A stretch of 64,000 nt of DNA from Chara braunii (GCA_003427395.1 BFEA01000700.1:108690-172689); one strand, 5' to 3'. Shown: positions 44,481 through 55,249, counted from the first letter of the stretch. Program-made: numbers and translations. The notes: a model not told the origin generated them from the letters alone.

Positions 44481-45735
44481 CCTGCATGTGCGTTGTCATA
44501 TTCACTATACACAACTGTGTGCATGTGTGTGTGGATGCTTGTGCGCATGCATGCGTGTGTGCGTTGACGCAAACATGCCCTGGTTGGATGCACCATCCCT
44601 CCATCTGGCTACACTGCATGTGGACCGATACGATGTGACTACTGGACAAGCCACCACTCTAACAAAGAGAAAATTTCAGAAAAAGACAAAAGTCAATGCA
44701 ACAGCTCTTTGTTTATTAGATGTTCCAACCATATCCTCCTTTATTGGCAAACCGAGAACAAGGAAGTGGGAAAAAAAAAAAAAAAAAAAAAGAACAAGGA
44801 AGTGGTTCAGAAAAAAAGAGGAAAAGAACAACGATTTGGTCTTAGAGGCCCCTACGCTGTCCACAGTCAGGACTCTGCTCTGGAACGGGCAATCCACGCT
44901 GCCAAAATTGCTTTGCACCATGCGTACGATCTGGAAGGACGTCCAGATCGCAGTGCAGATGGTCCAGGTCTGGATGTCGGGTCCCGTGTCCGGTCCAGAA
45001 AATAGAACCTTTTTTTTTTTTTTTTTTTTTTTCCCAATCCGGACGGTCCAGAGAAGTCCAGACAGAGGTTTTACTATGGTCAATGTAGTGAAAAAAAACC
45101 CTACCAATGTTAGTGTTGCTGATAAGAGCAATCATGCCTTTAGGCCTATTGTAGTGGAAGCTGTCTCTTTCAATGATTATGTTTCTTGGGTGACTAATAA
45201 ATTAGACTAAAAAACAAAGGAGCGAAGCAAGGAGTACTACGAGTTCTCAAAAGCATTCTTATCATTTAGAGTCTGGATTGGTCTGTGTGTCTGGGTCCGG
45301 CGTAACCTTGCTTTGTACAGAATGAAGATGCTTTGAATGAGTGGGACAGGGCTCAGCAAAGTGTAATTTGTCTTCAACTTTGCGCATGGCGCAGACTCTG
45401 GACGATGACTTGTGTAGGACCACCTCTGTTGGTTTTAGGGCACATGCATCAGACACCACGATTCCGCGACTCTATGAATCTGCCTGTCTTTCCCCCGAAG
45501 ACAACGCACCCTCATCATCGTGACTGTTTACGAACATGTTTCAAGTCTGTTCGTTCAGGGGGTTGGGCGCTGTAAGGACTAATGCCGATCCGTCAAAGAT
45601 AGTAACTCTATGGCCAGCCTCATGGCAGCTGTCAAGACGACCACGAGGCCTCTGTCATTGCAGTTTAGACTCTGTAGAGTGTATTTTATTATAATAGTCT
45701 TTTGAAGATTCGAGTAGATTTCAATTCCCTTTCCA
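44480..45735. other. Unassigned DNA with A/T runs
   Basis: A 248-codon frame (44,464-45,210, +) spans an A-run and a T-run and is not credible as a gene. Words around 'ccggacggtccaga' and 'ggtccaggtctgga' form a weak inverted pair near 44,930-45,060. Confidence 0.4.
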
Positions 45736-45737
45736 TA

Positions 45738-45827
45738 GGAGAGATGGCTGAGCAGTTAATAGCCCCCGCCATCTTGAAACCTGTGTAGTTCTACAAACTA
45801 CCAAGGGTTCAAATCCCTCTCTCTCTC
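45738..45827 (+). pseudogene. Plastid-type tRNA-Ser(UGA)-like sequence
   Basis: The acceptor GGAGAGA pairs with TCTCTCT (45,820-45,826; one G-T). The A box is 'tggctgagcagttaa', the anticodon loop CTTGAAA (anticodon TGA, 45,775-45,777). A long variable arm follows with 'tagttctacaaacta', then the T loop 'agggttcaaatccct'. The size and long variable arm are those of a class II Ser tRNA, and the wording is close to plastid trnS-UGA. The anticodon stem (GCCAT/CCTGT) no longer pairs, so it is likely a plastid-derived fragment or SINE head and not functional. Confidence 0.7.
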
Positions 45828-45984
45828 TGTTTTCGAAACCATTAAAAAGGTTCCAGAAAAAAATTAAAATTCATTAAATACATTCTCAATGACATAGTAG
45901 ACGTACTACATTCTCACCAGAGTCTGCAATCACCCAAGAGTGGAAGGAGACGAGAAGGAAATCAAGGAATCAATGGACAACCAT

Positions 45985-46010
45985 GAGTTGTGTGTGTGTG
46001 TGTGTGTGTG
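45985..46010 (+). repeat. (TG)n microsatellite
   Basis: Short pure TG run inside unassigned sequence. Confidence 0.9.
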
Positions 46011-46284
46011 TTGGCATGACAGGGCCAGACTGTTACGCCCGACTTTCACCAATTCATCAGGAGGCTGTGTGCATATGCATGAGAGGAGGGAAGGGAAGGG
46101 GAGAAGTGGTGGCGAACAGCAGGGGAGAGGAGGCGAATGGCTTATGTATGCCCCCCCCCCCACCCCCCTCTCCTCCCCACTTCTATTAATGGTTGTTATT
46201 GTTAGTTTATTTTCCATTTTAAAATTTTAAATGGCTGGTTGCTACAGCACTAATATACAGAGAACGTCTTGCGGTACCGAAGAG

Positions 46285-46430
46285 CCTAGCTCAGTGGGTA
46301 CACACATGAACTGTTTTAAATTTAAATACAGACCAGGTGCTGTGTTCGAATCCAGATGATGGAACTCGACGAGTAAAACCAACTACTAATGAATTGCTTG
46401 GGGCCAGTCAGCTCAATGATAATATCTCAA
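46285..46430 (+). mobile_element. tRNA-derived SINE, copy 3 (best preserved)
   Basis: A box 'cctagctcagtgggta', 'cacacatgaactgttttaaa', 'acagaccaggtgctg', B box 'tgttcgaatcc', 'agatgatggaactc', and the tail part 'gaattgcttggggccagtcagctcaatgataa'. Its parts recur at 35,200-35,460, 40,797-40,900 and, head only, 48,655-48,715. Confidence 0.68.
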
Positions 46431-46710
46431 GGCCGTCTTGCGGTTATGATATCTGTCACACACCCAGTCTCACACCACCTGCCCTCTTACTCCCTTCTAA
46501 AAAGTCCACAAGCTCCTTTCCTTTATCCACAAGTCCTTTGCGACTTCACCCTTATGGTGCTTCGGACTGCTTCCCATACCAAACAATAGAAAGATTTTAC
46601 AAAAATAGATCAAATCATTTGACGTTTACAAAGTCAAGCCTGTTGTGGCGCATTCGAGTCACTTTTGGATATCGAAGCGTCCTACAGTCGACCCCCCCTC
46701 TTCAGTTTTT

Positions 46711-46890
46711 TGGACCCTTCCAGCCTCAGCGAGAGAAACCTTAAAAAGCCCTGATAGGATCTGGAGATTCTGAACCCTACCCCTATTAGTTAGCTCTCTG
46801 GACCCTTCCGGGACCCTTCAGGCCTCAGCGAGAATGCCTTAGAGCCCTATTAGGATCTGAAGTTCTGAACCCTACTGCTATCAGGTAGTT
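46711..46890. repeat. Tandem duplication, about 90 bp period
   Basis: 'ggacccttccagcctcagcg' ... 'gataggatctggagattctgaaccctac' is repeated as 'ggacccttcaggcctcagcg' ... 'attaggatctgaagttctgaaccctac'. Confidence 0.8.
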
Positions 46891-46892
46891 TT

Positions 46893-46923
<31 letters not shown>

Positions 46924-47055
46924 GGGGGGGATTTTTGTGACTCCCTTCCCCCATAGCCTCCGATCCCCCTTCCTCTCCCACCATATCCACTTCCCTGGTT
47001 GGGAGTGGTGGTGGGGCCTTTTTTTTTGGGGGGGGGGGGGGGGGAGGGGGAGGGG
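46890..47055 (+). repeat. Paired T-run/G-run tracts
   Basis: 'tttttttttttt' followed by about 28 Gs (46,903-46,930), then 92 bp later 't9' followed by 'g17ag5ag5' (47,021-47,055). The antisense frames give Pro/Lys runs, which are artefacts. Confidence 0.9.
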
Positions 47056-47354
47056 TGGTTCATCAACCTTATCGTAGTGGAAGGCAATCCATACAAGCGA
47101 AATCGCACGCGGGAAAGTAGAGGGCACACTTGCAATTTGAAAGTGCATAAAGGGGAGTTGAGAGAAATCTGCACAAAGGGAAGTCGAGGGTAATCTGTTC
47201 TAGGGGAAATAATATTGCTGCGGAATGATTTGAATTTTGAAGTCCTAAGATCTACAACTGAAAGTGACATGTTCCAATCAATCTTCTATGGCAAAAAAAG
47301 ATTTGAGAAACCCGAAGAAAGAAAGAAAGAAAGCTTCCATGAGACAGTTTGGAC

Positions 47355-47522
47355 AGAAGAGAGAGAGAGAGAGAAAATCCTGCAGACGGAAAAGTGAGAT
47401 CCCGGATACACGCATGAGAACGAGAACGAGCACCAGAAGAGAGAGAGAGAGAGAAAATCCTGCAGACGGAAAAGTGAGATCCCGGATACACGCATGAGAA
47501 CGAGNNNNNNNNNNNNNNNNNN
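47355..47522. repeat. ~80 bp tandem duplication ending in an assembly gap
   Basis: 'gaagagagagagagagag' plus 'aaaatcctgcagacggaaaagtgagatcccggatacacgcatgagaacgag' occurs at about 47,356-47,425 and 47,436-47,504. It then runs into 18 Ns (47,505-47,522) and G-run. The gap was probably caused by further repeat copies. Confidence 0.85.
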
Positions 47523-47551
47523 GGGGGGGGGGGAGAGGAGGGGTTGCTCTT

Positions 47552-47615
47552 GGGGCATACTCACACTTTTTGGACAGAAATTTGGCGGTAATTGCGGTCA
47601 GATACGTCCCTCCGA
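47552..47615 (+). mobile_element. Palindromic mini-element P2, half copy
   Basis: 'gggcatactcacactttttggac...aattgcggtcagatacgtccctccg' corresponds to one arm plus centre of P2 at 36,960-37,080. Confidence 0.55.
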
Positions 47616-48257
47616 AAATCCTAGGGGAAAAGAAAGGCTGTGCAAGTCGTCTGAGATCCTCCCTGCCACAAAACACCTCTTGTCGAAAAATACTACTTGG
47701 AAGAGTTGAGTGCAGGTGCTTCCTTCTGAAAGGAAGAAGAAAGGGCTCAGAAGGCAGGGAAACTCTGCAATATACTCGATAAGAAAGAGAAAAAATTTCA
47801 AAAAAACAATTCCCCAGAATGGAAAAGGAGCCGGGACCATAAGGTTCTGTTTGTTTGTCAACCCAAAAAAAAAAAAAAAAAAGAATAAAAGAAAAAGGAA
47901 AAAAACGAAATTAGTAAATTACTAAATTCCAGAAGCTTCGCTGACAGAGATGACGAGTTCGAACTTCCATAGTATCAGAAAAAAAACTTTCGAACAAAAG
48001 GGGGAAAAAAAAAAAAGCATCAGAACGAGAGACGGATGAACTGCGCTCACGCAGATTCTGAGTTATCTAGGTTTGGCATGATGGTTATTATTTTTTACGT
48101 CAAGAACGCGCTCCAAAGGAGGCAGGCACAGATGCAGCAGGAGAGATGAGTGGAGATAGAAGAGAGGGGAGAAAGCTCTGTCCGCCTTTGGCAGATGGCC
48201 GGGAGGTGAAGCTAAGGCGAGAGGAAGGGGGAGGTATGTCTCCTGCATGTGGCCTAC

Positions 48258-48340
48258 CTCCTCCCTGATCACTGCCAAATTCGATTCCATCCTCCATGTA
48301 CTGGTACTCGAACACAAAGTCGTGCTCGACCCGAGGACAC
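48258..48340 (-). CDS. Candidate internal exon of an unknown gene
   Basis: On the minus strand, a splice-acceptor-like 'gcttttttTCGCAG' precedes 83 bases encoding CPRVEHDFVFEYQYMEDG and nine more residues. A donor-like GAG|GTAGGC follows at 48,258. The peptide has balanced, acidic/aromatic composition unlike the low-complexity frames around it. The open frame spans 48,357-48,100. No neighbouring exon is identified and no family is recognised. It could be a surviving exon of a host gene, a gene fragment carried by a transposon, or chance. Confidence 0.3.
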
Positions 48341-48654
48341 CTGCGAAAAAAAGCCATGATCGAAGCATAACTTAAGTCAGAAAATTTCGCACGAACTATG
48401 AAAAGTTGAAAACGGAACTAGCGTAAATTACTAAACTGTAAACTGAAAGGTGTTTTTTTTTTTTTTTTTTTTTAAATTCAATAAATGGAGGCTACACTGT
48501 AGCAATTGCAGGTCATATAGCTTTTCTTCCTAAGAGTCTTTGAAAAAGCCAAAAAGTTTTTCATAGTCAATTGAGAATGTTCTCAATCTTAGAAATGAAT
48601 CCAGAAATGAATCCAAAAATTTTGAATGCATTAACGGTGATCCAATCCATGACA

Positions 48655-48715
48655 TGCTTTGAAAGGAATACAACTATGAACTTCTGAAAAATGCAGACCT
48701 GAATTCGAATCCGGA
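48655..48715 (+). mobile_element. SINE head fragment
   Basis: 'actatgaacttctgaaaaatgcagacctgaattcgaatccgg' matches the region between the A and B boxes of the SINE at 40,797. Confidence 0.5.
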
Positions 48716-48947
48716 CGGAGTCGGACAGATGCTTCCAAAGGAATACTGGGTACATCGCAAACTTTTGTCCCCAACATCCAGCCCTCCCGCACCTTCCCCT
48801 TCCCCGCCAAAACAAAAAAGAGAAAGGAAGACAGAAAAAAAAAGCACTGTACTGCGATAGCAGTGAAAGCCAATCTGAAAGGGCTTTCACTACAACATCC
48901 ATGACCCGTATGTACGTGGGTGCGTGGGCGCAGTGGGTGCATGCATG

Positions 48948-49060
48948 CGTGTGTGTTGTCAACTTGTCATGTTCGCTATACACAACTCCACAGAAAAAAA
49001 AAAAAAAAGCATGATTGTCCCAGACAGTGTCATTTTGGACTTTCGCCGACTCATAAAGAG
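48948..49060 (+). repeat. Dispersed repeat, copy 1
   Basis: 'gtgtgttgtcaacttgtcatgttcgctatacacaactccacagaaaa..aaagcatgattgtcccagacagtgtcattttggactttc' is shared with 50,565-50,660. A shorter part ('gttgtcatattcactatacacaactgtg') occurs at 44,492. Confidence 0.7.
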
Positions 49061-49287
49061 GTTGAAGCTCGCAAGTCTGCCCAAGATGCATATGACTGAT
49101 GGATAAAGACTCACCACATCGCCCAGATTTTTTTATTTTTTATTTTTTTTTTAATTTTAAGAAACAGCGCGGGCTGATGCTAGGGGTGCTGATAGGAGCA
49201 GGCACCCCTAGGACTCCCAGGGAGGCTAGCGATACCCACGCCCGGGAGAGAAAAGTGGTAGGCTGTGCTCGCACCAACCATGCGATC

Positions 49288-49399
49288 CTATCGTCTTCAC
49301 CCAAATAGAACGTCCGGTAATTATTGCTGCATCTGGCCTAAAAGTTGCAATAAATACAGCTATAACGACCAGGCGTTCTATTCGGGTGAAGACGGTAGC
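49288..49399. mobile_element. Palindromic mini-element P1, copy 3 (best preserved)
   Basis: The left arm 'ctatcgtcttcacccaaatagaacgtccggtaattattgctgcat' is answered by the inverted right arm 'aatacagctataacgaccaggcgttctattcgggtgaagacggtag'. The copy is about 112 bp and strongly self-complementary. Confidence 0.82.
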
Positions 49400-49440
49400 A
49401 GAATGTCAGGCCAAACCCCTGACAAGAACGGCAGTAAATC

Positions 49441-49449
49441 TGAGAAACT
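49441..49449 (+). repeat. Target-site duplication of U2 retrocopy (tail side)
   Basis: TGAGAAACT is repeated at 49,552-49,560, on the other side of the U2 copy and its A-tail. Confidence 0.85.
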
Positions 49450-49466
49450 TTTTTTTTTTTTTTTTT

Positions 49467-49551
49467 GTGGTCCGACGGACCACGGATCAGATATTAAACT
49501 GATCAGAACAGATACTACACTTGATCTTAGCCAGAAGGCCGAGAAAGGTAT
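49467..49551 (-). pseudogene. U2: U2 snRNA retropseudogene, 3'-truncated
   Basis: On the minus strand it starts exactly at the plant-type U2 5' end ATACCTTTCTCGGCC and runs through the branch-site pairing region GTGTAGTATCTG ('aagatcaagtgtagtatctgttctgatcagtttaatatctgat') to a hairpin GTGGTCC-GTC-GGACCAC. It ends there after 85 bases, before the Sm site, and is followed by 17 As (T17 at 49,450-49,466). TGAGAAACT flanks both sides. The junction of duplication and U2 base 1 is exact. It is a truncated retroposed copy without promoter. Confidence 0.94.
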
Positions 49552-49599
49552 TGAGAAACTAATGCAAGGAAATGAGCAATGCGAATGACAATAAACCAG

Positions 49600-50560
49600 A
49601 TTGCAGCATTCCGCGGAGATCCAGATGAGGCCAAACTGAAAGCAGATCGCAGGCCGAGATCACAGCAAATAAGTACACAAGCAAAGCATTGAAGTCACAT
49701 GATAATGAAAGCCTCCATCTCACCTCCAATCACCAATGTCAACCATGTAGCTCTCTCCTGTATTGGCGCTCGGTGCCCAGACTACTGACAGACAGCTGGT
49801 CTGGACCTAGACTCCTAGCTACAACAGGTCTGCAACGAAGATCATCAGCGCGATGACGCATGCCGACTCTGAGAGAACAGGCCACTTCTTCATCACAGGC
49901 GAGTGCCCCTACCACACCACTCCTCCCCTATCCTCCCCGAATAAGACCCTCGCCCAAGGACCACCGCTCCCCTCCATCGACCAAGCGAGCAAGCAGCCCG
50001 GCAATGGCTGCTGCTTGCTGCCTTCCTGCCTTGCGTTGCAGCCTAGCGCTCCGTCCATGCCCTCTTCCTTCCAGCTCCGGCCCGGCTCTCCTCCGCTTGA
50101 GAAGGCTCAAGAGCAGCGCTCCCACGTCCTGCCAGCCAGAATGTGTGGGATGAGGCTGGCCTCTTCCTTTTTTGCTGGGTGCCTGCGCGCAGCCAGCCAG
50201 GAGTAGCTTCTCTCAGTCCCAGTTCCTCTGCCAAGGTCCCCTTCCAGATTCTGCACCGGGCCCAGCTGTAAGTGCCCTGGGCCTCAGCGTCTTTGGCTGG
50301 GCCAGCATCTTCAACCAACCGAGAGTCAGGCCTTCCCAGTTGGTTGGAGATGCTGTGTCCAGCAACCAACTCAAGGGTCCACTTCTCCTGCTCACATCGG
50401 CCTGCACTCAGGCCAAGGCACAATTTTTCGACTCCTCGCAATGATCTGTCACAGCCCAAAAAATCCACTCTACACACCCACTCAGCCATGGATACCCCAT
50501 GGCATGACCGTTGTCCCGACCCTAGCCGCATGGATCCGCCTGAGCAGAGAGCTTAGCGAG
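49600..50560. other. GC-rich unassigned DNA
   Basis: Overlapping frames on both strands (117 codons +, 162 codons -) at 49,850-50,531 have no recognisable domain. They coexist because the segment is GC-rich. Confidence 0.4.
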
Positions 50561-50564
50561 GTCG

Positions 50565-50660
50565 TGTTGTGTGTTGTCATGTTTGCGATACACACGTCCA
50601 CAAGAAAAAGCATGACTATGCCAGAGTGTTTTGTTGGACTTTTGGTAAAATCTTTCATCA
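50565..50660 (+). repeat. Dispersed repeat, copy 2
   Basis: 'gtgtgttgtcatgtttgcgatacacacgtccacaagaaaaagcatgactatgccagagtgttttgttggactttt' matches 48,948-49,060. Confidence 0.7.
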
Positions 50661-51059
50661 CAGCAAAAACCCTTTTTCTATGTTTCTTTCTGCAGATGCC
50701 TTTTCAAAAAAAACTGACAGTCGATTGTTCTTGTGGTTTTCCTTCCCAGGAGCTGTTTTTCGTACAGCTTTGCTCCAAAGTCATTTTTGTGTTTCTTTGC
50801 TTTGCTTCGCTTTGCTCCGCTTTGCTTTTCCAACTGGGTTTCATAAGACAAAGTTACCTTCAATTGACGGCCAAGTAACTTATGGAGTTCCATCTTCTTC
50901 TTTTTTTTTTTTTTCTTTTTTTTTTTTTTGGCAATCAATCTCCTTTTTAACATTCCAAAGATAGATCGAGGCCAGGGACCGCACAAATCAACCCGGGGTT
51001 ATCCTGGGAGCCTTACCCAGTTTCACTGACGAGCCTCCGCTCGCAACAGAAAAAATGTC

Positions 51060-51230
51060 TGTCCCAGACTTTCATCTCAGAAATATCCCAATGTATCCTA
51101 CCAAAAAAACCTTTCTTAAAACCTAAAACCCTGAGGTCCGGCTCATGCCTGCTCCTATGTCTCGATGTATCCTACCCAAAGACATTTCTTAAACCCTAAA
51201 CCCCTGGGGTCTGGCTCATGCGTGCTCCTC
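51060..51230 (-). repeat. ~85 bp tandem repeat near LINE C 3' end
   Basis: 'atgtatcctacc.aaa.acatttcttaaa..cctaaa.ccctg.ggtc.ggctcatgcctgctcct' occurs twice (about 51,091 and 51,165). The 'ttaaaccctaaacccc' in it resembles plant telomere repeat, but only two units occur and they lie inside the repeat. Confidence 0.75.
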
Positions 51231-51349
51231 TCAGCTGTGAGGCTGTCAGCTTGGCTTGTTTAACGAGAGCAGGGTGAAGTGCTTGGGATGCCGTGAGTGT
51301 TTTTCCCTGGTACTCTCCGCTTCTTGGTTTCCTTGATTCCGTCGGTGTC

Positions 51350-53379
51350 TCAGATGCTCGCAAGAGCCTCTCTTGTGTCTGAAAAAGTCTGAGAGACGAT
51401 TGACACACAGTCATCGTGGAGCTGCTGGCCCGTCGATGTTCCCCAGGCGAGTCTGAGAGTGTTGCCCATTATGGTCCCCAACTTGCCATTACCCAGTACT
51501 TCCTTTTTGAACTTGTCAATGATGTCTTGTTCTTTGGCTGGGTCTTCCCGAACACGCTTCCTTCTGCGGCGCCAATCAGACTGGTACTCAGCAAGGAGAT
51601 TTTGTATGAGTCCCCCTAATGCTTCATTCAGTGACACGGGCTGTTTGGCGATTGTGTGCTCGCAGCGCTTCTTCCAGATCTTCCATAATGTGAGAGGGCG
51701 GAGTCCTCGGTAAAGTATACGTTGCCACCTTTCCAGCAGACGTGGTTCATTTCGTCCTGTAAGAGTGAGCACCGGATCATCCGGCAGGGGGGTAGATGTG
51801 GCTGCTTCCCAAAGGTTTGCCGATCTGGTTGTGCTGCCGGCGGGCAGGTTGGTAAGCAGTGTAGGAGGTCTTCTGGAGTGCCCTCATCGCAGAGCGCACA
51901 GATCTCATCGAAGTCGGCCCGGCCTGCTGGGGATCGGCGTCTGCTGATCCATTGGTTGACCGGAAGTGCATAGTAGTAGATCAACCACTGCATGCTTCTC
52001 ACTTTCGTGTTTTTGATGGACAGTGGAACTTTCCAGGTTATTGTGGTGTGGTTTCCCATTCCGTTGGTGACATGCTTTTCCCAGCGCCGTGCTAGTATCT
52101 GCTGTGTGTTAACCGAACGTCTTCTCAGTCCGTAGACCAGCCTTGTAGTATAGTCTAGGATGTTGGTACGGCGAGACACCATTGAAATGGTGGAAGATGT
52201 TTTCCAGGCCCATTCTGCTGGGTCGAATTCCAGGTCTTGTATAGTCATTGTCGAACCGTAAATTCTGTATTATTCGTCTTCAATCACTCGCACTTTCCTG
52301 AGTAGATGTGGTCTGGCCGACACCCTTGCGCGGATGACTTGGGAGACCGTGCTCACTGTACGACCTGGTTGTTGAATGTCGTGCATTGTCCACAGCGCCC
52401 ACTGATCTGAGGGTCCTTCCTTTCTAACGAAGGACATCACCTCTGTTGGGGGGTCCTCCCTGGTCCAAGTCCCCCAGTCCCCCTTCTTCCATTCAGCAGG
52501 TCCTTGAAGCAGCTGTAGCCATTCCTGGGGAACTGATGTCAGCATGTCATTGAGGTTTATCTGCAGAACGTGGCATCCCTTGAGCGTCTCTCTGAGTTCT
52601 GATAGTGTTTTCATCTGTTGAAATGGTGATTCCAAAGATTTTTGATCTGCCACACTCCATGTTCCAAACAGGTGGTCCACCGTGTGTCCTGTGTCATGAG
52701 TGTCCATGGTTTGCCTGTCTGATCTTTCATGCATTGGTTGCAAAAGAGGGGCTGGCGTAACACCCCTTCTTTGTTTGCTGGTTCTCGGACCTTGGCCGGG
52801 AAGATCTCCCTCCATGACTTGATAAGGTACATCCAGTAGTCCTGGCTGTTCCTCTGTCCTCGTTGCTGCAGATGTTCCTACTGAGGGTTCCCTGTTGTCT
52901 GGGGGTCCCGCGGCGAGCCGCCCAAGCTTTGGCCATCAGCCAGAAAAGTCCTTGCATGTTCGGTGGAGTACTGGCCACCGGTAGCTGCCTGATGCAGTAC
53001 AGGGCTAGGGTGACCGAAGGCAGGTCAGCTTGGGTGAGCAGCTTAACCACCCACTTGATCTGCAAAGCTTTCATCTGCGTGGCCGGGTCCAATAAGCCCA
53101 GTCCTCCTCTGTCCTTTGGTTGGATCAGGTGAGACCATGCCACTTTTGCTATGTAGTTTGTTCTAGACGGGTTACCTGTCCACAAGTAGTTTCTTGAGGG
53201 TTCCAACCGTGTGCATTGTTGGGGCCAGATGGAGGCAGCATACCAGAGCATTGAGAAGACGGAAGCGTTGAGTACCAGAGATCGATCGAAAACGGACTTA
53301 TAGATCCTGGACCATGTGTCCAGTTTCCACAGCATCTTAGTAAGGATTTATGGAGCCATCGCATAATCGGGCCATGCAT
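51350..53379 (-). pseudogene. LINE C ORF2 C-terminal region with zinc knuckle
   Basis: Frames 53,335-52,727, 52,815-52,270, 52,248-51,628 and 51,772-51,350 together give the region after RT. FDRSLVLNASVFSMLWYAAS and GGLGLLDPATQMKALQIKW are typical of L1 ORF2 tails. LEFDPAEWAWKTSS is shared with LINE A (LDPAEWVWKTST). Then come the knuckle CALCDEGTPEDLLHCLPTC and the final TLWKIWKKRCEHTIA. Confidence 0.82.
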
Positions 53380-53549
53380 TAGCGAGTTTTATCCCCAAAT
53401 AACGAAGCGGAGTTTTCGGGTCCTGCCATGCGAAACCCTTCGGCGTGACGTCTACTGGAGGGCGTGGTTTGTCCGCTAACCACCACCCCATGGTCTTCTG
53501 CCAGTTTACCTTCATCTCCGATGCCAGTTGGAAAGCTTGCATGACTCTC

Positions 53550-54235
53550 GTGAGTGCCTGAAAAGAGGCGTTAGAAGCTCTTATTAGTGTTGTGAGGTCG
53601 TCCGCAAATAGAAGTGCGGTAAGATGGACCACATGCCCGGGGGGGGCTGGCTCAGCTATCAGTCAGTCTATCGACGAGTCCTTGCGCAGGAAGTATGCCA
53701 CTGCCTCCATTGTGAATAGAAAAAGTCGAGCCGCCAGCGGGTCTCCTTGTCTAATTGATCGAGACATTTACTACAGCGAGGACATGAACCCGTTGATTTG
53801 CACATGGCCATGGGCATGGTTGTAGAGGACTCACACCCATCTCTGGAAATTAGGGCCCACACCCATTTTCTCCATGCACTGGAAATTCCAACTGACCTGG
53901 TCGTAGGCTTTCTCGAAATCAAAAAGAAGTATGGCCCCGTTAAGTCTCCTGTCCGTGATGTAGCGCGCAGATTCTGACAAGGACATAACGTTCTCGAGGA
54001 TGAAGCGTCTTGGAATGAAACCTGTTTGATCTATGTGGAAGCAGTTGTTGGTGATCTTGCTTAGGCGGTTGGAGAGTAACTTGGCAAGCATTTTGTAGAC
54101 GACGGTAAGGAGTGTTATTGGCCTGTAATTTCTGATATCCGCTGGGTCACCCTTTTTGTACATAAGGGTAACCACTCCTACGGTGATGTATTTTCCCAAG
54201 CTCTCGTCTTGTTCAGCCTTACACAGAAACTGCAT
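53550..54235 (-). pseudogene. LINE C ORF2 reverse transcriptase
   Basis: 54,235-53,831 encodes GVVTLMYKKGDPADIRNYRP, ITLLTVVYKMLAKLLSNRL, QTGFIPRRFILENVM and LLFDFEKAYDQVSWNF. 53,632-53,348 contains the catalytic LLFADDLTTLIRAS and LRYLGIKLAN. Two frame changes lie between these blocks. The fold is that of non-LTR RT. Confidence 0.88.
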
Positions 54236-55249
54236 GTATCCATTCTCAAAGATCGGCCAAAATATCTGTCAGAACTCCTTGGACAGTTCGTCCCGACCAG
54301 GTGTTTTGCTTAGCTGCAGTGAGTGTAGAGCCTCTCTTACCTGGCCTGCATGATTGGTTTGTCCAAATCTTCACTCTGATGTTGCAATATGGTCCTGTCC
54401 ATATGTGACAAAAAGTTTTGCCGAGCTGCCTGCGTTTGTTGTGGTTGTAGACGGTCTTCCTTTGTGGTGTGAAGTTCTAAAGTCTGCGGCAATCTGTAGC
54501 ATTTGCTGCGGATTGGAGGTGGGCCCTTCCAAAGTACTCAGTTGGTCAATCAGCTTGTTTCGGGAGTTAGTTTTTATTTCTTGGAAAAAATACTTGGTCA
54601 TTTCCCCCCCCTCGTCCAATTCTTTAACTCTAGCTCGCAATCGGATTCCCATCTCTTTCTACTTCATCCAATCTGCCAACTGCTGCTTGGCTGCGTACAA
54701 GGCATCTTCCATTTGAATATCTCCTGGGTTAGACATCAGATTTTGCTCTTCCACCTACAATACCGCTTGGAGCTCTCTTTCTTTCGCTGTCCTTCTGGCT
54801 GCTAGGATTCAGGATGCCTTGGCCGTGGTGTTAGAGAGGCTGCCCATCAGTTCTGGGAAAGTGGTGGATCTCGTACCGTGTGCTTCACAGGCTTGGAGAA
54901 TGGTGTCATTCATGATTTGCGTCTCCAAGAGCGAGTTGTTGATTTTGAAGAAGTCAGGTCCACGCTTGGGTGCCGCGTCCAAAACTATGTCAATGTGTAT
55001 GTGTTTATGGTCGAGCCCTAGAGTGTAAGGCAGTTGACTGATACCCGTCACTTGAACTGCACCTCTGAGGCTGTCTGACAACAGGAAGTAATCAATGCGC
55101 GATGTTGAGATGTGTTGGCTTCAGTTACGTTTGAGGTAGGTGAAGACTTTGTCTGTAGGTCGCAACATCCTTAGTGGGTCCACCAAGTTGTGCTCTGTCA
55201 TGAGGTTGTGGATGGGTGCCGCCTTTGCCCACGTGGGGCCTTCCAGGCC

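Noticed and set aside
44464-45210. 248-codon plus-strand frame
   Set aside because: It passes through the tail of a tandem array, an A-run and a T-run, and composition changes at each.
50043-50531. 162-codon minus-strand frame and overlapping plus-strand frames
   Set aside because: Overlapping open frames on both strands in GC-rich DNA without recognisable domains.
51110-51210. Interstitial telomere repeats (AAACCCT)
   Set aside because: Only about two degenerate units occur, inside an 85 bp tandem repeat of the LINE 3' region.
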